Shown: positions 24,566 to 33,088 of the stretch, piece by piece
How the letters are laid out: the number at the start of each line of letters is the position of its first letter
How positions within the stretch are numbered: the stretch's first letter is position 1
NCBI RefSeq assembly: GCF_016125575.1
Contig: NZ_WGLM01000001.1
Location: forward strand, 62,001-126,000
Origin: Limimaricola sp.
GTDB taxonomy: Bacteria; Pseudomonadota; Alphaproteobacteria; Rhodobacterales; Rhodobacteraceae
DNA length: 64,000 nucleotides
Reading direction: 5' to 3'
The notes under the pieces: model-generated
What the model was told of the DNA's origin: nothing
Seen by the model: only the letters and a program-made list of their open reading frames with translations
The model's database searches: none
Translations under genes and position numbers: made by a program

Positions 24566-24967
24566 CTAGCTGCTAGTCAACCTCATCACTTCTATTGCAG
24601 CGATAATGCTCTTTTCGTCAGGAGTTGGGATCGGCTCCATGCCGTCATGAAGGACCCGTATGGCCTTCTTATGCCGGCCGCCCCGCCTGTAGGGAGCTGA
24701 TTGCAGGGCGCCGAGCTTCTCCAACCGTTTTACATGCCGTTCGATGGTCTTACGGTCCACACCGAATTCATCAGCCATGCGGCTGATTTGAAGTACCGAC
24801 CAGCGGTGGCCGTCAATGTAGAGCTTGGAATTGCGCCACCAGCGGTCCAAGTTCATGAATACCATTCCTCCGGCAAGGCCCCCGGCTGCCCGGCAATAAT
24901 AGTTTGAGGGGTAGGACTTGCCCTCTGGGTCTTTCGGCTTGTTTTGAGTGAGGTATTTAGATACCAT
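24566..24967 (-). CDS. Winged-helix DNA-binding protein
   Basis: 133-aa cytoplasmic protein. The centre is a helix-turn-helix/winged helix: HRWSVLQISRMADEFGVDRK, TIERHVKRLEKLGAL. The N-terminal part (YYCRAAGGLAGGMVFMNLDRWW) is not recognised. The ATG at 24967 is preceded by GGAGAACTCA, a good ribosome-binding site. It resembles helix-turn-helix proteins of plasmid and island replication regions; a direct role is inference. Confidence 0.65.
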   Translation of the reverse strand: MVSKYLTQNKPKDPEGKSYPSNYYCRAAGGLAGGMVFMNLDRWWRNSKLYIDGHRWSVLQISRMADEFGVDRKTIERHVKRLEKLGALQSAPYRRGGRHKKAIRVLHDGMEPIPTPDEKSIIAAIEVMRLTSS

Positions 24968-25060
24968 TGAGTTCTCCTAGGTATCTTGGTTAGGTGCTGG
25001 GAATTCATGAATGATTGACCCTCGAGAACAGCCTCTCGGGGGCCTTTCGTTTCAGTGCGG

Positions 25061-25345
25061 TCAGATTGACTTGAGCTTTTTGACCTTTTCGACATGTACG
25101 TTGATGAATTCCCATGCCGCTATGTAGTCGATGACGCGGTAATACGCTTGAGCTGGGCCGACCAATTGGACCAGGTAGCCCTCGAGGAGGCCCCGGGTCC
25201 TAAGCCATGTGAGGTGCTGCTGGACGGTGCCTTCTGCCATGCCCATTGCAAGCGCCATGGCCTTGATCCCGGGGATTTTCCAGTCGTAGTTCCCGATTCC
25301 CGCCTTGACTGTATCGGACACATCAGCGGAGGGAAAAGTGAACAT
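25061..25345 (-). CDS. Small HTH protein, start uncertain
   Basis: At least 94 aa from the ATG at 25345. The core GIKAMALAMGMAEGTVQQHL, TWLRTRGLLEGYLVQ is a winged helix, followed by AYYRVIDYIAAWEFINVHV. In-frame sequence continues upstream (KRKLEPSPNPFGRRALIVEY) and looks coding, but no good start is found there; a Lys-rich MEKKTTKKQKK start lies in another frame near 25458, so an old frameshift is possible. Confidence 0.55.
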   Translation of the reverse strand: MFTFPSADVSDTVKAGIGNYDWKIPGIKAMALAMGMAEGTVQQHLTWLRTRGLLEGYLVQLVGPAQAYYRVIDYIAAWEFINVHVEKVKKLKSI

Positions 25346-25460
25346 GTACTCCACGATCAAGGCCCGACGCCCGAACGGGTTCGGGCTAGGCTCCAGCTTT
25401 CGCTTCGTAGCGGGAGCGCTGTACTGGGCTTCTTTTGCTTCTTGGTGGTTTTCTTTTCCA

Positions 25461-25670
25461 TCAGTGCAGACCGCCCTCGCGACTGTCCTTGTTGAGGTCT
25501 GCGCAGCGATGGTCTTCAACCGCCGCGCGCACCTCATCATCCCGCCAATAGAGGCGCGAACCGATCTTAATCGGACGCGGAAGCCGACCCTTTTCCCAAT
25601 CCCGGTAGATCGAACTCCGGCTCCGCCCGCCAAGCATGTTGCGGAGTTGCGTGAAAGACAAAAGACGCAT
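25461..25670 (-). CDS. AlpA-family (MerR-like) excisionase/regulator
   Basis: 69-aa phage-type DNA-binding protein: MRLLSFTQLRNMLGGRSRSS, IYRDWEKGRLPRPIKIGSR, LYWRDDEVRAAVED is the AlpA/excisionase winged-helix pattern. The ATG at 25668-25670 has GGAG 7 nt upstream. AlpA proteins activate integrase or act as directionality factors for P4-like islands, so this is the best candidate to control excision of the element. Confidence 0.8.
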   Translation of the reverse strand: MRLLSFTQLRNMLGGRSRSSIYRDWEKGRLPRPIKIGSRLYWRDDEVRAAVEDHRCADLNKDSREGGLH

Positions 25671-25712
25671 TGTGATGCTCCATGGTTGTTCATGGAACTG
25701 CTTCTGCGCTGG

Positions 25713-26363
25713 TTAGAAGATTCTTAGGAGACTCTCAAAATCAGGCTTTTCTTCTCTTGACAGCCGTTCCTTCAAGAAATCAGCCATTTCTGCGGATAGC
25801 CTGCGCAATACGCGCCCTGGGGGATCCAGAAATCCCAGAGCTACCGCGCTGCCCCAATCAGGAATGTGTTCGTCCGCCAAACTCTTGTCCTTGTATGCCT
25901 TCTTCATCCTGCTCGGAGACCCTTGGGCTTTGGTCCCGGCCAGACAGAGCTGAGCGATTTCATAGGCGTCCTCGATGGTCGCCCCATACCGGTCGAGCTT
26001 TCCCTCTTGCCACAGGGTGAGCCCTTTCTCCGGCATCAAAGTCCATAAGTGGCGGTTCACCTGCCAAGCTCTTATTCCAATGACCGTGTTCCTACGGATG
26101 ATGTCTTGCGCCCGCTGCTCAGTTGAACCTAGCGGTTTATTTCCTCGTCCACTTTTGCCGCGGATTTCACCATTGATTAGGCTCTTGAAGGCATTGATAG
26201 CTGCCTCAGAAAGCCAGTCTGGCAATGGCTTTCGGAACTTTTGGCAGATTGATATGCCCTTGATGACGGCATGCAGGTCACCGTTGAGATACTGAGCCTC
26301 ACAGTCCTCAATCTGACTTCGCCAGATTGCCTTGCCTGGTTGATCCTCTCCTATCTCAGTCAT
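25713..26363 (-). CDS. Integrase-coupled protein of unknown function
   Basis: 216-aa protein whose ATG overlaps the integrase stop by 4 nt (ATGA), so it is probably translated together with it. No recognised domain. It has Trp-rich helical segments (RAWQVNRHLWTLMPEKGLTLW) and a basic loop KSGRGNKPLGSTEQRAQDII. Its position suggests a role in integration or excision, but this is only context. Confidence 0.6.
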   Translation of the reverse strand: MTEIGEDQPGKAIWRSQIEDCEAQYLNGDLHAVIKGISICQKFRKPLPDWLSEAAINAFKSLINGEIRGKSGRGNKPLGSTEQRAQDIIRRNTVIGIRAWQVNRHLWTLMPEKGLTLWQEGKLDRYGATIEDAYEIAQLCLAGTKAQGSPSRMKKAYKDKSLADEHIPDWGSAVALGFLDPPGRVLRRLSAEMADFLKERLSREEKPDFESLLRIF

Positions 26364-27559
26364 GATATATCCACTACGTTGGCCGATTTGGAAATTGATC
26401 CGCCCTGAACGTGGGCGGCCCACCGTTCCATCACCTCACTGCGTTGGTTCAGGTAGTCAGTGCGCCGGTAAGACCGCTCAATAGAGCTGCCAACGACATG
26501 TCCCAAGCATGTCTCGGCAACTTCGTAGGGTACCTGCTGCGTCTCAGCCAACCAGTCGCGGAAAGAGGATCGAAACCCGTGTGGTCTATAGGACAAATGG
26601 CGACTTTCCATCAGGCGAGACATTGTTGCATCCGAGATGACGCCCTTCTTAACACTCGGAAAGACGAAGCCATCTCGTTCGAAGGGTTTGGCTTGATCCA
26701 AGATGTCCAGAGCAAATCGCGAGAGCGGTACCTTGAAATCCGAAGTTGCATCCCGCCGCCCCTTCATCATTTCAGCTGGGATGGTCCAGACATCGTCGCA
26801 AACCTGATCGTACCTCATGAAGCGCAAAGGCCGCGAGCGAACGGCGGTAAGAATTAGCATCCGCAAGGCAAGATGCGTTGTTGTGCCATCATCCAGCGAA
26901 CCGAAAAATGCTGGGACCTCATCCCATGGCATAGCGGGGACATGCTCAACGGCGTGCTTCTGTTTTCCGAGCAAGGCCTTTGCCTTCTCAACCGCCTGGA
27001 GGTCGACGTTCAAACCAAGAGCAGCGGCGTGCTTCATGCAGATGTTCAGGCGGTTCATGGCCTTTCGTGCTGTATCCGCCTTGGCGTGCCAGATCGGAAG
27101 CAGTGTGTCGCGGATGTCTAGCTGGTCAATTTCCGCAACCGGAACTCTGCCCAATTTCGGCAACACATGAAGTTCAAGCGGACTGAACCACCGCCCCGCC
27201 TTGCCTTCGCCCTTCAATTCGGCCTTGCGGCTCTCGAAGGCGTCGAGGGCAATATCCTGCAAACAATGCAGATTGCGAGCAGCCTCACGATTTTGCCGCT
27301 GACGTTCCTTCACCGGGTCCTTCCCTTGGCGAGCTATACCCCGCCAGTGCTCGGCGGTTTGACGGGCCTCCTTCAGAGAGACACTGATCGTCGACCCCAG
27401 ACCCATCTCTCTGCGCCGCCCGTGCACGGTTACGCGGAGAAACCACTGGCCGCCCCCGTCGTGGCGTTTGTGTAACCAGAGCCCTCCGCCATCCGAATAT
27501 TTTCCGGGAGACAAGGTCTTGAGCTGTGCAGCGCTTAAGCGATTGAGGCTTCGGGCCAT
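26360..27559 (-). CDS. P4-type tyrosine recombinase (island integrase)
   Basis: 399-aa site-specific recombinase that inserts the island into tRNA-Phe. N-terminal arm-binding DUF4102 domain (LSPGKYSDGGGLWLHKR), central core-binding domain about residues 100-195, C-terminal catalytic domain with Arg in LTAVRSRPLRFM, the HGFR box (HGFRSSFRDWLAE), LGH and the nucleophile Tyr in SYRRTDYL. The ATG at 27559 begins MARSLNRLSAAQLKTLSPGK. It lies 142 nt from the distal attachment site. Confidence 0.93.
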   Translation of the reverse strand: MARSLNRLSAAQLKTLSPGKYSDGGGLWLHKRHDGGGQWFLRVTVHGRRREMGLGSTISVSLKEARQTAEHWRGIARQGKDPVKERQRQNREAARNLHCLQDIALDAFESRKAELKGEGKAGRWFSPLELHVLPKLGRVPVAEIDQLDIRDTLLPIWHAKADTARKAMNRLNICMKHAAALGLNVDLQAVEKAKALLGKQKHAVEHVPAMPWDEVPAFFGSLDDGTTTHLALRMLILTAVRSRPLRFMRYDQVCDDVWTIPAEMMKGRRDATSDFKVPLSRFALDILDQAKPFERDGFVFPSVKKGVISDATMSRLMESRHLSYRPHGFRSSFRDWLAETQQVPYEVAETCLGHVVGSSIERSYRRTDYLNQRSEVMERWAAHVQGGSISKSANVVDIS

Positions 27560-28030
27560 TAACCACCTATCTATCCACCCAATACAAAACTTATAGCATG
27601 AAACATGGCGGGCTACCATGACACAACTTTTGCATTTGCGTTCATTGACTTAGTGGATCGTCTGGTTTGCCGTGGAGCATAGCGGAACGATAATACAATG
27701 CCGCCCCCGGGCACCATTTTCCCCAGATTGAAACCTGCTGACCGTTGAAATGTACCGTGGTGCGTTCACATGCTGGGCCCATCTTGCAACCCTGTGGCGG
27801 TGTTACCGGTCGTGGCGCCGTTAACGGGTCCGGGGCAACGGTGATCGGCCGGGTTTCTTCGGTTTCAATTCTCGCAAGACAACCCGGCCAGGAGCGGGCA
27901 GAAGCAATCGGGGTCGCACGCATTTGCTTTCAGCGACATCCGGGCTAATCTACGGATATTAGTATAGTTACATGGTTGGTCTTGGTATTCCGAAAACGGG
28001 TTGAGTAGGGCTAGAGGTTTGTAAGTAAAA
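27560..28030. other. Island right end and attachment site flank
   Basis: No supported gene. 27560-27700 is the end of the island with the integrase promoter region. The 16-bp repeat is at 27701-27716. 27717-28030 is the old chromosomal sequence downstream of tRNA-Phe; it becomes AT-rich near 27950-27990 (AATCTACGGATATTAGTATAG), where the promoter of the LuxR-type gene probably lies. Confidence 0.5.
27701..27716 (+). repeat. Distal attachment site
   Basis: Exact copy of the last 16 bases of tRNA-Phe, CCGCCCCCGGGCACCA, not part of any tRNA here. It marks the right end of the island. Confidence 0.9.
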
Positions 28031-29179
28031 GTGAATCTGGAAGCCGACGATATTGCCGTTCTGACGACATTGATCTTTGCGGCTGCGATGGATCAAAGCC
28101 GCTGGCCAGAGTTTCTTGAACAGCTTCACATTCGATCCGGCGGTGTGCGGACCCATTTGTTTGGTCGCGACAACCTATCCCAGAAACTCTTTGCATTCAT
28201 GGGCCATGGCTATGATCCGGTCCATATGAAAGACTACAACTCGCATTACCGGCACCTCAATGCCTGGGTGCCGGGGTTCCAGGGATCCGCCAGCGGAACG
28301 CTGATGTCCCCGGACGAGATGATGCCCTACGAAAAGCTGAAGAAGACGGAGTTCTACGACGGGTGGGTCTTGCCACAGGGCGACATTTCGGCCGGGGTCG
28401 GCGGAATGGTCTTCAATCAGGGCGATCGCTTTATCGCGTTCGGCGGCCATATCCGGCGCAGTGATCAGGACCGACTGGAAAAGCCGTTTCATCAGATGAT
28501 GCAGCTTCTGCTGCCCCACGTGCAGCAGGCCTTCGAGATTTCGCGCGCGATGGTGGCGCGGGCGGTGGATTTTCACCTGGCGCAAATGGATTCAGGGCCG
28601 GGGTCAGCGGCCATTCTGGTGGATCAGGATCGCAAGGTTGTTCACCTCAGCATGACGGCCGCCCTGCTTCTGGAACAGGGCAACACGATCCGGTTGGACA
28701 GATCGGGCAGGATCGAATTCGTCGATCGCGGCGCGGCCTTGGAATTCGACAGGGCAATTCACGGCCTCGCCACCGCCGACCCGAACTATTCATCGAGTTT
28801 TCCGTTGCGGTCTGCAACACCCGGCCTTGGCTACATTTGCCGGACTGGCCGGATCGTTCCCGGCACTCTGGGTGAATCGCCCTTCGGGGCGCTCTTCACT
28901 GGCGATACGCCCGCACTACTGCTGGCGATTCAGCCAAGGGCCTGGCACTCAACGACATTGCATGAACGGTTGCGCGAACATGGCCTGACGCAGCGTGAAA
29001 CGCAGGTGGCCCTTCGTGTTGCCGACGGCCGGTCCCTGTCGGATATCGCCGACGCCGATCAGTTGAGTATTCACACCATCCGAAATCAGCTGAAATCGGC
29101 CATGTCCAAGCTGGGCGTGAACCGGCAGGCGCAACTGGCAAAGCTGCTCGCCTCGTGGCAGCAGTTCAACCGCGGCTGA
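28031..29179 (+). CDS. LuxR-type transcriptional regulator
   Basis: 382-aa regulator. The C-terminal LuxR HTH is clear (LTQRETQVALRVADGRSLSD, IADADQLSIHTIRNQLKSAM, SKLGVNRQAQLAKLL). The N-terminal 300 residues hold a PAS-like sensory part with no recognised ligand motif; it is not an autoinducer-binding domain. GTG start at 28031 after TAAGTAAAA. Targets are unknown; the adjacent minus-strand genes are convergent. Confidence 0.82.
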   Translation: MNLEADDIAVLTTLIFAAAMDQSRWPEFLEQLHIRSGGVRTHLFGRDNLSQKLFAFMGHGYDPVHMKDYNSHYRHLNAWVPGFQGSASGTLMSPDEMMPYEKLKKTEFYDGWVLPQGDISAGVGGMVFNQGDRFIAFGGHIRRSDQDRLEKPFHQMMQLLLPHVQQAFEISRAMVARAVDFHLAQMDSGPGSAAILVDQDRKVVHLSMTAALLLEQGNTIRLDRSGRIEFVDRGAALEFDRAIHGLATADPNYSSSFPLRSATPGLGYICRTGRIVPGTLGESPFGALFTGDTPALLLAIQPRAWHSTTLHERLREHGLTQRETQVALRVADGRSLSDIADADQLSIHTIRNQLKSAMSKLGVNRQAQLAKLLASWQQFNRG

Positions 29180-29226
29180 ACGACGGCGATGTGCGGACCC
29201 GTCAAATCCTGCCGCGGGACAGCCCC

Positions 29227-29868
29227 TTACATCCTGTTGATTTCCCGCACCTCGAACCGGCTGGCATAGGCGTCGGCGCGGGCGCGGAGTGTGTCGAGGC
29301 TGACGGGCCAGCTGCTGCGGTCGGTCACGTCGAAAGGATCGGCCGGGATCACGTCCTCGACAAGGAAGCGAAGGGAGGACTGGTCGGGCGCGGCGGTGCC
29401 GATGATCGCGACGAAGGCGCGGAAATTGTCATCGCCGCAGACCACGATCGACATCTTGCCGGCCTGCCCGGCCATCGGCGGACGGTCTTCCTGGTAAAGC
29501 GCGCCCTGGGCGCAGATGTCGGCGGAATAGTCGGCGTCATCGACGGTGTAGCCGGATGGCGGCGTCCCGGGTTCATGCCAGATCTGGATGTAGGGGCGGG
29601 CATAGACATCTTCGCCCTTGGCTGTCTGCGGCGTGAAGAGAACCGTGTGTTCACTGTCATGCAGCGTGTTGGTCCAGCTCTCCTGCAGGGTAGAGGGATG
29701 CGCGTCATAGCCGTCGGGTGCCCAGTAGGGGCGGGGAAGGATCATTTCCCAGTCTTGCGGGACGAGGACGGTGATGGTTGTCGCGTCCGTCGTGACCTGC
29801 GCGTCTGCTGCCAGCGCGGGAAACGGCAGGGCGACAAGGGCCGCCATCAGCAGCATACGGGCGGACAT
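29227..29868 (-). CDS. Exported protein of unknown family (paralogue of 14995-15648)
   Basis: 213-aa protein with a signal peptide (MSARMLLMAALVALPFPALA, cut after ALA). It shares with 14995-15648 the block LPRPYWAPDGYDAHP, MSIVVCGDDNFRAFVAIIGT and the end SSWPVSLDTLRARADAY. One Cys in each VVCG is conserved. No family recognised. It directly follows the lipoprotein gene (start one base after its stop codon), so both are probably cotranscribed. Confidence 0.7.
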   Translation of the reverse strand: MSARMLLMAALVALPFPALAADAQVTTDATTITVLVPQDWEMILPRPYWAPDGYDAHPSTLQESWTNTLHDSEHTVLFTPQTAKGEDVYARPYIQIWHEPGTPPSGYTVDDADYSADICAQGALYQEDRPPMAGQAGKMSIVVCGDDNFRAFVAIIGTAAPDQSSLRFLVEDVIPADPFDVTDRSSWPVSLDTLRARADAYASRFEVREINRM

Positions 29869-30219
29869 CTATTGCACTCCCAACGTGTAGGTGCCGCCAG
29901 CGGGCACGTGGATGTCGGTGAAGGTCGCGTCGGCATAGCCAGTGACATAGCCATAGCCGGCCTTCACATCGTAGCATCCGGCCGCGACCGAAAAGTCATG
30001 GCTGTAATTGGGCGGAATATCCGCCCCTTGCGGCATTCGATTGAAGCCATAGCTCATCGCGTCGCAGCGCGAGATCAGGACAGAGGTAATTGTGGCGTTC
30101 GAGATGTTGGCGATGCGAATACGAGCATTTGCGGTGCCGCCCGGTGTCAGATCGCCTCCGTCGATTCCGCAGCCCGCCAAAAGGGTCAATCCCATGATGG
30201 GTGCAACAATGCGTATCAT
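29869..30219 (-). CDS. Small lipoprotein
   Basis: 116-aa secreted lipoprotein with a short signal and lipobox LLAGC (MIRIVAPIMGLTLLAGCGID), so it is anchored through Cys17. The mature part is beta-rich (ARIRIANISNATITSVLIS, YDVKAGYGYVTGYADATFT) and may bind calcium-free extracellular ligands, but no family is recognised. It lies upstream of the exported paralogue in a two-gene unit. Confidence 0.7.
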   Translation of the reverse strand: MIRIVAPIMGLTLLAGCGIDGGDLTPGGTANARIRIANISNATITSVLISRCDAMSYGFNRMPQGADIPPNYSHDFSVAAGCYDVKAGYGYVTGYADATFTDIHVPAGGTYTLGVQ

Positions 30220-30350
30220 GTCCGTGCCTTTCAATTCCCCGCTTGGATCAATGGATTTACGCAATTCAGCGCGTTTATGGCCGATCAAGATACCGGCTTG
30301 GCGTCCTCGATCAACCCTGGCGGCGTGGATTTGGGCAGGCTCGCGGCGGG

Positions 30351-31418
30351 TCAGCCTTGCGCGGGCGAGGCGCCCAGGCGCGTGATCTGGCCCGTCAGCC
30401 GCAGGGCGGTGTCGGTGGCGCATCCGGCCGTCATGGTCAGTTGCGGCAGCAGCATCCATTCCAGCGTCCATGCGCTGCCCGAGCGGTCCTGTTCGTGCAG
30501 CAGGGCCTGCCCGAAGGTGCCGTTCAGCCCGGCGGCGAAGCGGGCAAGCGTGACCAGCAGTTCCGCCTGCACCGGGTTGTGCTTGTGCGGCATGGCCGAG
30601 GAGGAGCCGCCGCCGGTCAGCTGCACCTCGTCGATGCCCTGCAGCGCCATCAGCGCCACGTCCTGCCCGATCTTGCCCAGGCTGGCGCAGAGCATGGCCA
30701 GCCAGTTCGCCACATGGCCCAGCCCCGTGCGGTCGGTCTGCCAACTGGCCAGGGGCGCGGGCAGCTCCAGCGCGGCGGCGACGAGGGCCGCCATTGCGGG
30801 CGCGTCATCGCCAAGGGCGGCATCGTCGCCCACCGCGCCGCCCACCTGCAGGCGCAGGGCGCGGCTGCGCAGTCCCGGCAGGTCGTCGCGCAGGGCGGCC
30901 AGCGGGCCGCGCCAGCCCGCGACGCGGTGCGCCACGGTGACGGGCAGCGCCGCCTGCATCCGGGTGCGGCCCATCAGCGGGTTGGTTCCATCGCGCCGCT
31001 CCAGCCGTTGCAGGCTGTCGATCAGGGCATCGAGATCATCCGCCAGCACGCCAAGCACGGCGCGCAGCGTCAGGACCAGCGCGGTGTCAACCACGTCCTG
31101 CGACGTGGCCCCGCCATGCACCGCCCCCGGCGCGGCAAGCCCCGTCCGCAACTGGCGCACCAGTGCGGGCACGATGACGCCATCGGTCGCGGTGCCGCGC
31201 CGTAGCTCGGCTATGTCCGGGGTAAAGGTGGCGATGCGGCTGCGCGCAGCTGCGGCATCCTTGGCCCCGATGCGCCCGGTCGCCTCCAGTGCGTCAGTCC
31301 AGGCCGCCTCGTAGGCCAGCAGATGCGCCATCTGCGCCTCGGCTGACCACAGTGGCGCGATCCGGGGTGCGGCAAACAGCGCCGAGAGCCATGGATGGTC
31401 GAAGACACTGGCGCTCAT
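30351..31418 (-). CDS. pcaB: 3-carboxy-cis,cis-muconate cycloisomerase
   Basis: Second step of protocatechuate ortho cleavage: lactonises 3-carboxymuconate to 4-carboxymuconolactone. The 355-aa fumarase/aspartase superfamily protein has GAVHGGATSQDVVDTA, TRTGLGHV-like QTDRTGLGHVANWL and the signature GGSSSAMPHKHNPVQAE. Last gene of the eleven-gene operon. The ATG at 31418 overlaps the pcaD stop by 4 nt. Length is shorter than the usual 400-450 but complete for this type. Confidence 0.93.
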   Translation of the reverse strand: MSASVFDHPWLSALFAAPRIAPLWSAEAQMAHLLAYEAAWTDALEATGRIGAKDAAAARSRIATFTPDIAELRRGTATDGVIVPALVRQLRTGLAAPGAVHGGATSQDVVDTALVLTLRAVLGVLADDLDALIDSLQRLERRDGTNPLMGRTRMQAALPVTVAHRVAGWRGPLAALRDDLPGLRSRALRLQVGGAVGDDAALGDDAPAMAALVAAALELPAPLASWQTDRTGLGHVANWLAMLCASLGKIGQDVALMALQGIDEVQLTGGGSSSAMPHKHNPVQAELLVTLARFAAGLNGTFGQALLHEQDRSGSAWTLEWMLLPQLTMTAGCATDTALRLTGQITRLGASPAQG

Positions 31419-32194
31419 CCTGCCTCCAGACTGTCTAAAATGGCGGTGATGACGGCCCCCGGCGCCTCGATGCATGGCAGATGGCCGCAACCGTCGATCA
31501 GCCGCAGGGTGGCGAAGGGCAGGGCGCGGGCAAGTGCGCCCACGACTTCGGGCGTGGTCGAGGCGTCTTCGGTTCCGGCAAGGCAAATGGTGGGCTGCGC
31601 GATGGTGGCGGCCTGCGCGGTCAGATCGCAATCGCGTATCGCGGCGCAGACGGCGCAATATCCCTCGGCCTCTGTCCGGGCCAGCATCGCGCGGTAGCCG
31701 GCGACAAGGGCGGGGCGCGCCGCCATGAAGCCGGGTGAGAACCAGCGTGCGATGATGGTGTCGGCGATCGTGCTCATCCCGCCCGTGGCAATGGCGGCGA
31801 TGCGGGCGTTCCAACCCGCGGCATCTCCGATCGTCAGCCCGGTATTGGACAGCACCATCCGCGCGGCCAGATCGGGCCGGACGGCGGCAAGCACCTGCGC
31901 GACCATCCCGCCGACCGAAACGCCACAGACAACCGCGCCCGAGAGGCCCAGCAAATCCATCAGCCCCGCCATGTCGTCGGCCAGTGTCGCGATGCTGACA
32001 TCACCGCCTTCGCTGAGGCCGTGACCGCGCTTGTCCAGACGCAACAGCGGCACGGAGTTGGGCAGGCCCGCCACCACGTCGTCCCAAATACGAAAATCGG
32101 TGCCCAGAGAATTTGCGAAAACGACGGGCCTGCCGGTGCCGGGCCGATAGGCATAATGCAGGACGCGGCCGCCGATCTGGGCAAACCGCGGCAT
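31415..32194 (-). CDS. pcaD: 3-oxoadipate enol-lactonase
   Basis: Hydrolyses 3-oxoadipate enol-lactone to 3-oxoadipate. 259-aa alpha/beta hydrolase: oxyanion region FANSLGTDFRIWDDV, nucleophile in CGVSVGGMVAQ, acid near CLAGTEDASTTPE and His in DGCGHLPCIEAP. The ATG at 32194 shares one base with the stop of the BKACE gene and the 3' end overlaps pcaB by 4 nt. The order pcaD-pcaB is in line with the ortho pathway. Confidence 0.92.
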   Translation of the reverse strand: MPRFAQIGGRVLHYAYRPGTGRPVVFANSLGTDFRIWDDVVAGLPNSVPLLRLDKRGHGLSEGGDVSIATLADDMAGLMDLLGLSGAVVCGVSVGGMVAQVLAAVRPDLAARMVLSNTGLTIGDAAGWNARIAAIATGGMSTIADTIIARWFSPGFMAARPALVAGYRAMLARTEAEGYCAVCAAIRDCDLTAQAATIAQPTICLAGTEDASTTPEVVGALARALPFATLRLIDGCGHLPCIEAPGAVITAILDSLEAG

Positions 32195-33030
32195 CAGGCG
32201 GCCACCGGGCGCAGACCGAGGATCGCGCGGGCTTGTGCGGGCGTGGCGACGGGGCGGTCGTATTTCGCGCAGAGATCGGCGGCGCGGCGGATCAGCGCCG
32301 CGTTCGAGGGCGCAAGGCGGTCGCGATCGAGCCTCACGTTGTCCTCCAGCCCGGTGCGGGTATGCCCGCCCGCCGCAATGGCCCATTCGTTGACGATCAG
32401 TTGGTTTGGCCCGATGCCCGCGGCGCACCAGGCCGCCTCCGGCGCGCGCGTCTTCATCGTGTGAACATAGAAATCGAAAACTTCCTTGTCGGCGGGCATC
32501 GCGTTTTTCACGCCCATCACGAACTGCACGTAAAGCTTGCCGTAAAGCCGGCCCTCGGCGTGCAGCCGGATGGCCAGCAGGATGTGGGAGAGGTCGAAGG
32601 CCTCGACCTCGGGCGTTACTTCGTAGCTCCGCATCTCGCTCGCCAGCCAGTCGACGAGGTCGGGTGGGTTTTCATAGACGCGGGTGGGAAAGTTGTTCGA
32701 CCCGACCGAGAGCGAGGCCATGTCGGGGCGCAGCGGCAGCATGCCGCCACGCGCCTTGCCCGCGCCCGACCGGCCCCCGGTCGAGAACTGGATGATCATG
32801 CCGGGGCAGTGCTTTTCCACGCCCTCCTTCAGCCGCGCGAATTTCTCGGGATCGGACGAGGGGGTCTGGTCGTCGTTGCGGACATGGGCATGCACGATCG
32901 CGGCGCCGGCCTCGAAGGCCTCTTGCGTCGATTCCACCTGTTCAGCCACGCTGATCGGCACCGCCGGGTTGTTCGCCTTGGTCGGCAGGCTGCCGGTGAT
33001 GGCCACGCAAAGGATGCAGGGGTCTGCCAT
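32194..33030 (-). CDS. BKACE (beta-keto acid cleavage) family enzyme
   Basis: 278-aa TIM-barrel enzyme of the former DUF849 family. Zn ligands are the two His in VHAHVRND and a late Glu in TGLEDNVRL; FSTGGRSG is the usual loop. These enzymes react a beta-keto acid with acetyl-CoA to give acetoacetate and a new acyl-CoA. Inside a pca operon lacking pcaIJ and pcaF, the likely reaction is 3-oxoadipate plus acetyl-CoA to succinyl-CoA and acetoacetate. The substrate is inferred from context. Confidence 0.82.
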   Translation of the reverse strand: MADPCILCVAITGSLPTKANNPAVPISVAEQVESTQEAFEAGAAIVHAHVRNDDQTPSSDPEKFARLKEGVEKHCPGMIIQFSTGGRSGAGKARGGMLPLRPDMASLSVGSNNFPTRVYENPPDLVDWLASEMRSYEVTPEVEAFDLSHILLAIRLHAEGRLYGKLYVQFVMGVKNAMPADKEVFDFYVHTMKTRAPEAAWCAAGIGPNQLIVNEWAIAAGGHTRTGLEDNVRLDRDRLAPSNAALIRRAADLCAKYDRPVATPAQARAILGLRPVAA

Positions 33031-33088
33031 TCACTTGTCCTTTTCTGCGTGCGCGGGCCGCCTCGTCGGTCCCGCACCGCCGCATTTG

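Larger units (their letters stand above)
16926..27716. mobile_element. Integrative genomic island in tRNA-Phe
   Basis: A 10.8-kb element between the tRNA-Phe 3' end and a 16-bp direct repeat of it. It encodes a P4-type integrase beside the distal repeat, a restriction-modification module, IS21 and IS3 remnants, tRNA-like genes and small HTH proteins. Much of it is visibly less GC-rich than its flanks. No conjugation genes are seen, so it is a small integrative or decayed element. Confidence 0.88.

Noticed and set aside
24853-25095. Minus-strand 80-codon frame starting MSKRSKSSSQSD
   Set aside because: Its second half overlaps the well-supported winged-helix gene in another frame; only the first 30 residues look coding-like, so it was not called.
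27642-27923. Minus-strand open frame of 93 codons crossing the distal attachment site
   Set aside because: It would join island and chromosome sequence, has no start signal and no recognised domain.
29155-31314. A 719-codon plus-strand open frame
   Set aside because: Antisense to the exported-protein, lipoprotein and pcaB genes, which have clear family motifs; Arg/Ala/Ser-rich composition is typical of GC-rich antisense frames.
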